Source: Pseudomonadota bacterium (GTDB lineage: Bacteria; Pseudomonadota; Gammaproteobacteria; Steroidobacterales; Steroidobacteraceae). Taken from it: a stretch of 64,000 bases of DNA. This document shows, one piece after another, positions 55,958 to 63,150 of the stretch. The notes under the pieces were generated by a model that saw only the letters and a list, made by a program, of their open reading frames with translations, was not told the DNA's origin and did not search any database. The DNA is taken from assembly GCA_021792755.1 (NCBI GenBank), contig JAJYUA010000022.1, positions 1 through 64,000 of the forward strand, read 5' to 3'. A program made the translations under genes and the position numbers. Position 1 is the first letter of the stretch. The number at the start of each line of letters is the position of its first letter.

Positions 55958-56509
55958 TTACAACCGGGATAGAGCCGCCGCGTAAGCCTCATGCGGCGCG
56001 CAGGGTTTTGCCAGCGCGCGCAGGGCGGCCCGAGTATCATCCGTCGCATTGGATGGGACCCAGATGTACACGGATGTCGGGCACCGGATGACCCGCCGGC
56101 CGGCGGCATCTTCATGCAGTTCCACTTGGATCAGGGCATCGCGCTCGAAATACACGCGCGCAATGACCGGCCGGCGCTCCGGATCTCGAGGCGACCAGCA
56201 GTTGCCGCCGAGCGAATCGGCGAGCGCAGCCCAGTCTGACGCCAAGAGTTCTTTCTGCTCGGCGGGCGACGCAAAACCCCGTGCGATGAGATCAAGACCA
56301 ACGCCCTGGCCGAGAGTCAGTACGACCAAGTCCGGGTCGGCTGACACCTGAAGGTGCTGCTTCAGATCATGAGGCGATCCTGGTCCGGAGTACAGAACAC
56401 TCCGTACGCGCCCCTCGCTGAGTCTGCACGTGAACGTGCCGAATGTGCCGCTCTTCTCGGTAATGTCTAGGACCCTGGGGCTGAGCCGCGGTATGGCCTG
56501 GTCAGTCAC
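55958..56509 (-). CDS. Hypothetical protein, coupled to upstream membrane protein
   Basis: A 183-residue soluble protein with no family recognised. Segments SPRVLDITEKSGTFGTFTCR, DLVVLTLGQGVGLDLIARGF and VIARVYFERDALIQVELH suggest an alpha/beta fold. Its ATG overlaps the stop of the upstream gene (ATGA at 56506-56509), so the two products are probably made together. The partner is a single-pass membrane protein, which hints at a membrane-attached complex. Function unknown. Confidence 0.6.
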   Translation of the reverse strand: MTDQAIPRLSPRVLDITEKSGTFGTFTCRLSEGRVRSVLYSGPGSPHDLKQHLQVSADPDLVVLTLGQGVGLDLIARGFASPAEQKELLASDWAALADSLGGNCWSPRDPERRPVIARVYFERDALIQVELHEDAAGRRVIRCPTSVYIWVPSNATDDTRAALRALAKPCAPHEAYAAALSRL

Positions 56510-57189
56510 TTCGGCCCGAGACCATCCTGAAACGAGATGCTCTTCTCAACCAGTGCGCAGAATCGCGAGGCAGCCGAAACATGCGAGCAAAACCGCTTGG
56601 CTTGCGCGCGCCCCTGTAGCATGGCCACGTCGTTCGCTGCATTCAGGACAGCTGCCGCAAAGCGCTTCGAAGTGCTGCTCTCGCCGGACCAAATCGCTTT
56701 GCGTGCCTCAACAGCCTCGCGTGTATATGCGATGGCCAGATATGTCTTGTCTCCCTTCCGGCCAAATAGATGCCCTCTGCCGTATCCGATCTCGAAGTCG
56801 GTCGCCAGCGGTATGGTCCCCGGATTTCCAATTTCCCACCGAAGCACGCCATGGATATCTCTTGCGGCAGTGCGAACCGGATCGGAGCCGCTCGCCCATA
56901 CGTATACGCGAAGCGAAGTGTGATTTCCCGGCTGACTGATTTCACTCATCGGAACCTGTGCGCCGCTCGGCATGGCAAATGCGAAAGCCGCAGTGACTCC
57001 TGGTGCGCCCTCTCGATCAAGCATGCGTGCAAAGCCGGAGGTAGGAGCCGGCTTGCTGGGTGGACTCGGCAGGAGCAACACGAATGCGATGAGCGCGATG
57101 GACCCCAAAATGACCCAGAACGCGAATTTGCGCACGCGACGCGTTCTTCGGGCATTGGTTGTCTTTTGATCGAGACCCACGGTTTTCAT
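56506..57189 (-). CDS. Single-pass membrane protein of unknown function
   Basis: A 227-residue protein. ATG 57189 follows AGGGGAATGCA. A basic N-terminus (TTNARRTRRVRKF) precedes one membrane segment (about 21-40, AFWVILGSIALIAFVLLLP) and a periplasmic or cytoplasmic domain of about 170 residues. That domain has two cysteines near the C-terminus (RFCSHVSAASRFCALV). No family was recognised. Translationally coupled to the next gene by ATGA, it forms a two-gene unit convergent with the exported protein at 54867-55937. The layout, with a membrane component and a cytoplasmic partner, is typical of small accessory modules, but no effector motif is seen. Confidence 0.6.
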   Translation of the reverse strand: MKTVGLDQKTTNARRTRRVRKFAFWVILGSIALIAFVLLLPSPPSKPAPTSGFARMLDREGAPGVTAAFAFAMPSGAQVPMSEISQPGNHTSLRVYVWASGSDPVRTAARDIHGVLRWEIGNPGTIPLATDFEIGYGRGHLFGRKGDKTYLAIAYTREAVEARKAIWSGESSTSKRFAAAVLNAANDVAMLQGRAQAKRFCSHVSAASRFCALVEKSISFQDGLGPK

Positions 57190-57313
57190 TGCATTCCCCT
57201 GGCGCTCGAGCGGCTTAGTGTGTGTTCTGTTGCCCGTCGATCCTTCCACTCTGAGTCGGCCGTGTGACGCGTTACGCAGCCTGGCGCGTCACACGGCCTG
57301 ACGGTCGACGGCC

Positions 57314-57871
57314 TTACGTCAGCCGCAGATTCTCCAACAGGGCCAGTGTCGCGTCGGCACTGGATACAGCACCCTTCATCCGTCCGAGTCGGTCCTCGCA
57401 CAGCTTGAGATATTCTCGGATGAAGTCGTCGCTACGAGTCAGAAACCGCTCTCGGACATCCAATGGCGCATCCTTGAGAGGCACCGTCTCTGTTCGACGC
57501 TCTTGGCTCAACGCCGCTGGCTCGCGAGTGAAATACAATCCCCATCGCCCCGACCTTCGCTCAAGAGACACGCGTTCAATGCGCTGTGTGAACGCCACAA
57601 GCACTGCGGCAACCATTTCCATCCCGGTGTCGCCGAAGTTGCTCGGTGGGGGATTGAGGACGAAAGTCGTGAACGAGATACCAAAGCCTTCGCCGAGGCG
57701 CTGCGCCCACGTATCGAGCTGGACAATACGTTGAGCGACGGCATCCTCGTATCGCGTGAGCTGCGACTGTTGCGGGTAGAGGAGATCCGCTTTGAATGTG
57801 AGATTCTTGGCGCGATTGGCCGAAGAAGCTGCAGAGTTTGCGCCCGCAAGAGCGCGATCTTGAGTCGACAT
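57314..57871 (-). CDS. Hypothetical protein
   Basis: A 185-residue mostly helical protein. ATG 57871 follows AAAGGCTTTAAAC. NRAKNLTFKADLLYPQQSQL, QRIVQLDTWAQRLGEGFG and LDVRERFLTRSDDFIREYL suggest a helical bundle with a middle strand-rich part. No family was recognised. The frame is open upstream into a region that contains one arm of a 67-bp imperfect direct repeat (58033-58099), but that part has no initiation site. Confidence 0.5.
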   Translation of the reverse strand: MSTQDRALAGANSAASSANRAKNLTFKADLLYPQQSQLTRYEDAVAQRIVQLDTWAQRLGEGFGISFTTFVLNPPPSNFGDTGMEMVAAVLVAFTQRIERVSLERRSGRWGLYFTREPAALSQERRTETVPLKDAPLDVRERFLTRSDDFIREYLKLCEDRLGRMKGAVSSADATLALLENLRLT

Positions 57872-58032
57872 GTTTAAAGCCTTTCGAAGCGTCAGCCTCG
57901 AATTGAACCCGCCGAAATTGGCGAGAACAACCTTCCGGTCGATGTCGATGCTATGTGGAGTACGACTCGCTGTCAAACTGCGGCTTTGCCGTCCCTCGTC
58001 GCGCATGGCACCTGCCGACCTCGTCGAAATGC

Positions 58033-58099
58033 GCTCACCACCCAGGGGATTGCTCACGCGGATCCCGAGCGCCCGGGCCTCACCCTCCGCGCGCTGTCG
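58033..58099. repeat. 67-bp imperfect direct repeat, copy 1
   Basis: This segment matches 59125-59191 at roughly 80 percent identity by eye, with CCCAGGGGATTG and ACCCTCCGCGCG as identical cores. On the minus strand both copies encode a similar phrase (ALGIRVSNPLGGER versus ALGFRVVNPLGGER). The two copies bracket the PD-(D/E)XK-like gene and the small membrane protein gene in direct orientation. Confidence 0.65.
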
Positions 58100-58116
58100 T
58101 GGTCGTCGCTTGCCGC

Positions 58117-58632
58117 CTACGGCAACTCTTCTGCGTGCGTCACTTTGCCGTATCGCCCGATCAAGCCCTTGTTCCCCAGCATTGAGCGCCGCACCAAGGG
58201 GGTGCCGCTAAATCTCTTATCCTTCCTCCGGGCCTTCGCGTAATCTTTTGCCCTCAAGTGCCCGATCCGCGACTGCCTGTAATCCGGTCCTAGCTCGATC
58301 AGCAACAGTTCTGACCATCGTCCTTTGAGGCGGGTGCTGCGCCCCCGTTTGTTTTCATGGGAAATCACCTTGACTTGGATGCGCGCGCCGCCTTCCACAA
58401 GATCAAATCCTGGATTTGCACTACGCCGGCCACCTCCAATTTTCTTCGGTGCACGGCCGCGCTGCTCGAGGTGCTGCAGTGCCATAAATTCCCCGATGCG
58501 GCCTATCAGGTTATCGTTTCCGCCCATGCGCTTCGGATACTTTTCGCCAACTGCGCGAAGCGCTGCACGTGCCTTAAGGTAGACATCGATCGCTTTCTGA
58601 ATCTCGGCGTCTATCGCTTGCGTCGCAGTCAT
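58117..58632 (-). CDS. PD-(D/E)XK nuclease-like protein
   Basis: A 171-residue protein with a restriction-endonuclease-like pattern: IGEFMALQHL (E48), GFDLVEGG (D77) and RIQVKVIS (Q86-x-K88), the typical E...D...(E/Q)xK layout. A basic stretch KRGRSTRLKGRWSELLLIEL follows, which suits nucleic-acid binding. No methylase or specificity gene is present, so restriction-modification is unlikely. A nuclease or solitary DNA-processing role is possible. It lies between two copies of a 67-bp direct repeat with a small membrane-protein gene, which suggests a two-gene cassette. Confidence 0.6.
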   Translation of the reverse strand: MTATQAIDAEIQKAIDVYLKARAALRAVGEKYPKRMGGNDNLIGRIGEFMALQHLEQRGRAPKKIGGGRRSANPGFDLVEGGARIQVKVISHENKRGRSTRLKGRWSELLLIELGPDYRQSRIGHLRAKDYAKARRKDKRFSGTPLVRRSMLGNKGLIGRYGKVTHAEELP

Positions 58633-58697
58633 CTTCGGTCCCCAGTTCGCCCTATCCGCCGTTCCGGTCGTGGTAGCGCCCCCGTTGCGCCAATCTC

Positions 58698-59048
58698 CTA
58701 TCCCGGATCCGCACCGCGCAATCCCTCGAGTGTGTCACGCATCTCCATGAAGCGGCCGTATTGCTTTGCAAGCATGTCAGGTGAAATCGTGTGCCCAGAC
58801 GTCATTTCCGATAGCATGTCGAAATTGCTCAGCAGCGTCAGCACAGGCGCCTGACTCTCGCTCCCCTTTGCCTTATCAACGTCGGCCCAGATTCGATGCT
58901 GCTCGATTGTAAGCTGGACGGCGAGGCGAACGCGCTCACGCCGATGTTCGACACGGCTTTGAAAGAGACTCGTGACGATCGAGCCGAGAGAACCGATCAG
59001 AGCCCCGAGCAATCCAGTAATCGCAGGAAGAAGTACATTCTCAGACAT
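58698..59048 (-). CDS. Small membrane-anchored protein
   Basis: A 116-residue protein with one N-terminal membrane segment (about 5-28, LLPAITGLLGALIGSLGSIVT), a basic amphipathic stretch (SRVEHRRERVRLAVQLTIEQ) and a helical cytoplasmic tail. Proteins of this shape are common membrane partners in defence or stress modules, but no motif allows assignment. It is 65 bases upstream of the PD-(D/E)XK-like gene on the same strand and shares its repeat-flanked cassette. Confidence 0.5.
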   Translation of the reverse strand: MSENVLLPAITGLLGALIGSLGSIVTSLFQSRVEHRRERVRLAVQLTIEQHRIWADVDKAKGSESQAPVLTLLSNFDMLSEMTSGHTISPDMLAKQYGRFMEMRDTLEGLRGADPG

Positions 59049-59388
59049 AGCCTACCCCTTGAGGTACTCGCTACGACATGATCACTGATCTATCGCCCCG
59101 CGTCGATCCCGCGGCCTCGGCCACGCTCACCGCCCAGGGGATTGACGACCCGGAACCCGAGCGCGGCCGCCTGACCCTCCGCGCGGCGTCGAAATTCGGT
59201 GCAGCGCGGGTAGCCAGGCGGGAATTGGCACCCTTGGGTGGGTCACGTTTGACGAGCGCGGCCCTCGGGGTGCAATCTGCGGCCGGTGTGGCCGGGCCAC
59301 TTCCGTAGGGTCGGGGGATCGTGCAGAACTTCCGTTCGCGATGGAGACTGCGACGTCAGTTCGGAGCTCGAATTAGTTAGGAGCATGC
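59049..59388. other. Gap holding repeat copy 2, no gene recognised
   Basis: About 340 bases. It contains the second copy of the 67-bp direct repeat (59125-59191). A short plus-strand frame (59078-59308) is open, but it is only the antisense of the repeat-encoded phrase and has no ribosome site. Confidence 0.4.
59125..59191. repeat. 67-bp imperfect direct repeat, copy 2
   Basis: Direct copy of 58033-58099 at about 80 percent identity by eye, 1092 bases away. It encodes GQAAALGFRVVNPLGGER on the minus strand, as if both copies descend from the end of a once-coding sequence. Confidence 0.65.
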
Positions 59389-59790
59389 ATGAAAGCGAGC
59401 GCAATTCGCCGGAAAAGGACGCCTGGTTTACTCATCGTATCCGCTGTCATGATGGTTGCCGTCACGCGCGCCGTGATGGCGGACGCCTTTGGGCCTGTGC
59501 GCTACAACCCGAAGAGGGATCAAATCGTCGTTACCATGATCTACGACGGCACCAATCCCGATCATCACTTCTCCGTTCAGTGGGGCCTCTGCCACAAGCT
59601 TCAGGATCAGCTCCAAGGGCCGCCGCGCAAGATCATCAACGTGGGCATTCTCGATGAGCAGGGGAACGATGCGGCGAAGAAACGGTACACGAAGATTGTA
59701 AGGGTGCCTCTTGCTGGCTTGTCCTGCAGACCGGCAACAGTGACCCTGTGGACGCCCCCCAATCAATACACCAGAGTCGCCATTCCTTAG
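59389..59790 (+). CDS. Exported protein of unknown function
   Basis: A 133-residue protein. A basic N-terminus (KASAIRRKRTP) leads to a hydrophobic signal (about 13-32) ending near VMADA. The mature part is about 100 residues with two cysteines (QWGLCHKL, GLSCRP), consistent with one disulfide, and strand-rich ends (KIVRVPLAGLS, TVTLWTPPN). No family was recognised. ATG 59389 follows TTAGGAGC. The next gene on the same strand also encodes a small secreted protein, so they may form a pair. Confidence 0.6.
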   Translation: MKASAIRRKRTPGLLIVSAVMMVAVTRAVMADAFGPVRYNPKRDQIVVTMIYDGTNPDHHFSVQWGLCHKLQDQLQGPPRKIINVGILDEQGNDAAKKRYTKIVRVPLAGLSCRPATVTLWTPPNQYTRVAIP

Positions 59791-59859
59791 CAGATCTCGG
59801 TTCTGACCTGCCCAAATACGCTACGCCCCTCCTCAAACTCTCGCGCGAGCAATGTCATC

Positions 59860-60219
59860 ATGCGATATCGAGAAGTATCTGTCCTCGCTGTTCTATGTCT
59901 CACTCCTGCCGCACATGCGTGGGCGGACAACATGCGTTGCGGCGACAAGCTCGTCATGGTCGGCGACTCCATGGCAGCCGTGCGGGCGTACTGCGGTCGC
60001 CCGGCGGCGATACAGCACAGCGTCAAAGTGAGTGCAACCACCGATCGGGTCGGTGGCCGCCGGGTGAGTCAATCGCGTACGGTCGGCGCTGCGGTGCCCG
60101 TGGAGACGTGGACTTATAACCGGGGGCCGAAGAAGCTCCTGGTTACCATCCGTTTTGTCGACGGGAGCGTCGTCGCGATCAAGACACTCTCCGAGTACGG
60201 CTACCCGCTCTCGAAATGA
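59860..60219 (+). CDS. DUF2845 secreted protein
   Basis: A 119-residue protein with a signal peptide (LAVLCLTPAAHAWA) and the family signature DNMRCGDKLVMVGDSMAAVRA followed by CGRPAA. The C-terminus (TIRFVDGSVVAIKTLSEYGY) matches the usual strand-rich end. DUF2845 proteins are small periplasmic proteins of unknown role with one conserved disulfide pair. The 3' end overlaps the HEPN-motif gene on the opposite strand by 19 bases. It lies 69 bases after another small secreted protein. Confidence 0.75.
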   Translation: MRYREVSVLAVLCLTPAAHAWADNMRCGDKLVMVGDSMAAVRAYCGRPAAIQHSVKVSATTDRVGGRRVSQSRTVGAAVPVETWTYNRGPKKLLVTIRFVDGSVVAIKTLSEYGYPLSK

Positions 60220-60548
60220 TTCCGATAGGCGTACACGATTACTTCGCGCACGGCTTCGAAGAGTCCACCGCAGGGCAGCGTGTTGACGGGATCGCCATGA
60301 GCAAGACGGTTGCGTATCGTGTCGAGGGCACCTCCCGGTCCGCGCCCCGACCTGCTGTGCAACGTGTCCGGTAGGTCATCGACCTCGCTCATCAATTTGA
60401 GGAATCGGCCCAAGCCCGGTTTACGTTTGCGAGATCGTGTCGGTTCCTTCTGATGCAGCCTCTGAAAATACGCACCACACAGTGCCCCTTCGAGGCTTCG
60501 CAGTGCCTGCATTTCGGCAGATTGGACGATGCGTGGTCGTGCCCTCAA
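60201..60548 (-). CDS. Small HEPN-motif protein coupled to the pilV-like gene
   Basis: A 115-residue helical protein (103 if the ATG at 60512 is used). Near its C-terminus is IRNRLAHGDP, giving R79-x4-H84, the HEPN R-x4-6-H ribonuclease motif, with the polar residue after the arginine that is usual in active members. HEPN proteins include toxins, Abi proteins and CRISPR or RNase L-type RNases; others are inactive. The TTG start (60548) overlaps the stop of the pilV-like gene, so the gene ends the conjugation operon. No nucleotidyltransferase or antitoxin partner is beside it. The motif is short, so a toxin role is a hypothesis. Confidence 0.5.
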   Translation of the reverse strand: MRARPRIVQSAEMQALRSLEGALCGAYFQRLHQKEPTRSRKRKPGLGRFLKLMSEVDDLPDTLHSRSGRGPGGALDTIRNRLAHGDPVNTLPCGGLFEAVREVIVYAYRNHFESG

Positions 60549-62578
60549 AGCTGATACACCGCATACTGGATGCTGCCGCAGCCGAGTTCATTTTCCCCGC
60601 CCGTGAGAGTGATCTGCCCGCTTTGCCCCGCTGGCAGAGTGAAAGTCAGCGAGAATGGGAAGTACATGGCATATGGATTGTAATTGCTCCCGCCCTTGCC
60701 GTACTGGCCCGACTCGGACGCAACCTGCGCGCCGCCCGAGGTCGCTGACAGCGTGATCTGCCCGGTGCCGGCGCTAGAGCCGCACCCGGACTGTCCGATG
60801 CCGGCGGACGCATCCGCGAAGACCAACTGCGGATAACTCGCTGCCGGGAGATTGACGGTCGGCGGGCTGGTACCGTACTGGATACAGCGGTACCGGTAGA
60901 AGCGACTACCGCACCAGCCCCAGTAGCTGTAGGTCGAGGGACCGACCGGTCCGCACGCGGGGCCGCCCCCACCCGGGCATGCCTCGGGCGTACCCACGTT
61001 GCCCAGTCCTGAGTTTTTCACCGCCGTGCACAACGACTGCAGCGAAGCATAGGGCGCGGCGGTGCAGTTCGATGTGCTGATGTTCTGATTCAGGTTGTTG
61101 TTGATCGCTCCGATGCTGCTCGTGTTCGAGTTGATCTGCCCCTGCTGGCTCGAATATTCGTTGTTCAGATTGTTGATTTCGCCCTGCTGGTTATTGACCT
61201 GATTGGCGACTTGCGAGAACCACTCGCCAGAGGCGCGGTCATAGTAGTCGTTCGCGTGAATGGAACCGAGAGGACTCCCAGGCTGCGCGTTTAGATACCC
61301 GTGCAGACTTGTCACCATCGACCATCCGGCGGCCCACCGCGGCTGAATTCCCCAAGTGCTATTCCCTTCATACGAACCATTGCCGTTGCCATTCACAACG
61401 AAGTCCGGGTCCCCGGGCCCACCCTCCATGTCCCATTCGCCGTTGGCGTGCACCTTGAAGACGGAATAGTTCTGGTTCTGGTTCCAAACATTCAGCGCGC
61501 CGCTTTGGTCATCGACAATGGCGTACCCCTGCCCAGTGACGGGGCTCCCCATCTGGACCGCCGAGCCGCTGACGCCACAGCCATTGTCCGTCGTCATCGT
61601 GATGTCGCCTGCGGTCAGCGCGCCTTGGCCCGAGCAGCTCGTCGAAGTGCTCACGCCGCCGTTCTCCGCGCTCAAGTGTCGCGGCACGGTCAGGTCACCG
61701 TTCTGATCGACGGCAAGCGCGTTCCAGCTTGAACCGTTCCACGCGAAGGCCCGGTCCGTATCGAGCGTCAGCCGCACATCCCCGTCCTGGTTTCCGGATG
61801 CCGGCAGTGCCCCGAACGTCGCGACCGGAGCACGCCAGTGCCCGCCGCCGACCGATTGCCAGGTGCCGCCCTGGCAGCTCACAAGCGCCCCAGTGCCGTC
61901 CTGGGCGATGGCGCCGGTATTGCTGCAGGCCGCGCCCGGCGTCTCCACGGCCCCCAGGATCAAGGGCGTGGACATGGTATTGCCCGCCGCAGTGGGCGCT
62001 GGCACGCGCCAAAGGAAGCGCGAGTCATCGGCCTGCTGCGCGGCATTGGACTCGACGCGAACATCGATCGAGCCCGGTCCGATGCCGGCCGGCGCCGGGG
62101 ACTGCCAGGTATTGCCGGTGCCGTAGATCGTACCGGCGACTTGCCCGGAGATCGGCACCTTCGGCACATACCCGCCGCGGTCGCCCAAGTCGAGCAGGAT
62201 CTCGCCGGCGTCGGGGTCCGGATAGCGATAGTTGCCCTGGGCCACCACATAGCCGGTCACATTGCCGCTCGAGTCCGCCTGGTACTCGACGGAGATCGGG
62301 TCGCCCATCGCGTCCACCGCCGAGGTACCGGCCGGCAAATAGCCCTGCTGGATCAGAGTCTGGACGGACACCGTGTGCGTGCTGCCCGGGGCGGACAGAC
62401 TCGCCATGTAGCCGTACTCGTACTGCAGCGCGGCATCCGTGATGGTCGCGAGCTGCCCCGCCTCGACCTTCGCGACCTGGTCCGTGAATGCTTGGTGCTG
62501 CATTCCGACCACGGAGGGCAGCATGATGGCGAGCGCGAGCAGAACGGAGATGTAAAGGATAGCCTCACCGGCACCCAT
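60545..62578 (-). CDS. PilV/shufflon-type pilus tip adhesin
   Basis: A 677-residue protein. An N-terminal hydrophobic helix (about 7-26, ILYISVLLALAIMLPSVVG) and following segment (QVAKVEAGQLATITDAALQY, LIQQGYLPAGTSAVDAMGDP) match the N-terminal shufflon/PilV domain of type IVB conjugative pili. A long glycine/serine-rich shaft follows. A coiled-coil-like stretch (NQQGEINNLNNEYSSQQGQI) lies before a cysteine-containing C-terminal tip. PilV proteins recognise the recipient surface during mating, and their tip is often shuffled by a recombinase. Only one tip is visible and no sfx repeats were seen. AAGGAGTGATCT precedes ATG 62578. Confidence 0.75.
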   Translation of the reverse strand: MGAGEAILYISVLLALAIMLPSVVGMQHQAFTDQVAKVEAGQLATITDAALQYEYGYMASLSAPGSTHTVSVQTLIQQGYLPAGTSAVDAMGDPISVEYQADSSGNVTGYVVAQGNYRYPDPDAGEILLDLGDRGGYVPKVPISGQVAGTIYGTGNTWQSPAPAGIGPGSIDVRVESNAAQQADDSRFLWRVPAPTAAGNTMSTPLILGAVETPGAACSNTGAIAQDGTGALVSCQGGTWQSVGGGHWRAPVATFGALPASGNQDGDVRLTLDTDRAFAWNGSSWNALAVDQNGDLTVPRHLSAENGGVSTSTSCSGQGALTAGDITMTTDNGCGVSGSAVQMGSPVTGQGYAIVDDQSGALNVWNQNQNYSVFKVHANGEWDMEGGPGDPDFVVNGNGNGSYEGNSTWGIQPRWAAGWSMVTSLHGYLNAQPGSPLGSIHANDYYDRASGEWFSQVANQVNNQQGEINNLNNEYSSQQGQINSNTSSIGAINNNLNQNISTSNCTAAPYASLQSLCTAVKNSGLGNVGTPEACPGGGGPACGPVGPSTYSYWGWCGSRFYRYRCIQYGTSPPTVNLPAASYPQLVFADASAGIGQSGCGSSAGTGQITLSATSGGAQVASESGQYGKGGSNYNPYAMYFPFSLTFTLPAGQSGQITLTGGENELGCGSIQYAVYQL

Positions 62579-62581
62579 AGA

Positions 62582-62863
62582 TCACTCCTTATGCGCCAGG
62601 ATCGGGGCGCTGTGAATGTTGGATTTCGTCTTGACGGCCGCCCGTACGCTGGGCGTACGAACGATGACGATCCGCGGCGACAAGAGGTAGTCTCGTGTCG
62701 CGGCCGCGAGGGCGGCGGAGTCCCGGCGCTCGCCGGCAATCGCTGAGTGCAGCATGAAGAGGAGAACCGCGCAGAGTGCCAGCGCGGTGAAATAGAGAAT
62801 CCGCAGCCGCGGGACAGCGCACTCGGGCGAGGCGTAGCGGCGAAGACGAGAAGCGATGTTCAT
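62582..62863 (-). CDS. Small membrane protein in conjugation operon
   Basis: A 93-residue protein with one membrane segment (about 22-42, ILYFTALALCAVLLFMLHSA) after a basic leader, and a periplasmic tail (TRDYLLSPRIVIVRTPSV). No family was recognised. Its start overlaps the stop of the preceding gene (ATGA, 62860-62863), and its stop lies four bases before the pilV-like start. It is therefore an internal operon member and may help pilus assembly. Similar small genes without sequence conservation occur at the same place in type IVB pilus operons. Confidence 0.55.
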   Translation of the reverse strand: MNIASRLRRYASPECAVPRLRILYFTALALCAVLLFMLHSAIAGERRDSAALAAATRDYLLSPRIVIVRTPSVRAAVKTKSNIHSAPILAHKE

Positions 62864-63147
62864 ACTGACTCCTCGGGACTCGTGGTCCCGTCAGATTGTG
62901 ATGATTGCTCATTCCCCACAGGGGACGGCGCTGGCACCTCGCGCCGGATCTCCTGGGCACCGCGCCAAAACACTGCTGCGATCGCAGCGACGAGCACAAC
63001 CGTCGGCCGCAGGGGGTGGCCGGCCGCGAGATCGAGCGCGAGCGCTAGGCCCATGATGAGCCGCAGAATCGGGTGACCGAGTTCGGCAGTTCGCACCTGC
63101 CGCCGTGCGGAGCGCAGAAATGAACGTCTGATAGCGTGCATCGACAT
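62860..63147 (-). CDS. Small membrane protein in conjugation operon
   Basis: A 95-residue protein with a basic N-terminus (AIRRSFLRSARRQVRTAE) and two closely spaced hydrophobic segments (LGHPILRLIMGLALALDLA and TVVLVAAIAAVFW), probably a helical hairpin, then an acidic, disordered tail. No family was recognised. The ATG at 63147 is favoured by GGAGG eight bases upstream, and an in-frame GTG at 63150 directly follows the TrbL-like stop. It overlaps the next gene by four bases, so the four conjugation genes are co-translated. Confidence 0.5.
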   Translation of the reverse strand: MSMHAIRRSFLRSARRQVRTAELGHPILRLIMGLALALDLAAGHPLRPTVVLVAAIAAVFWRGAQEIRREVPAPSPVGNEQSSQSDGTTSPEESV

Positions 63148-63150
63148 CAC

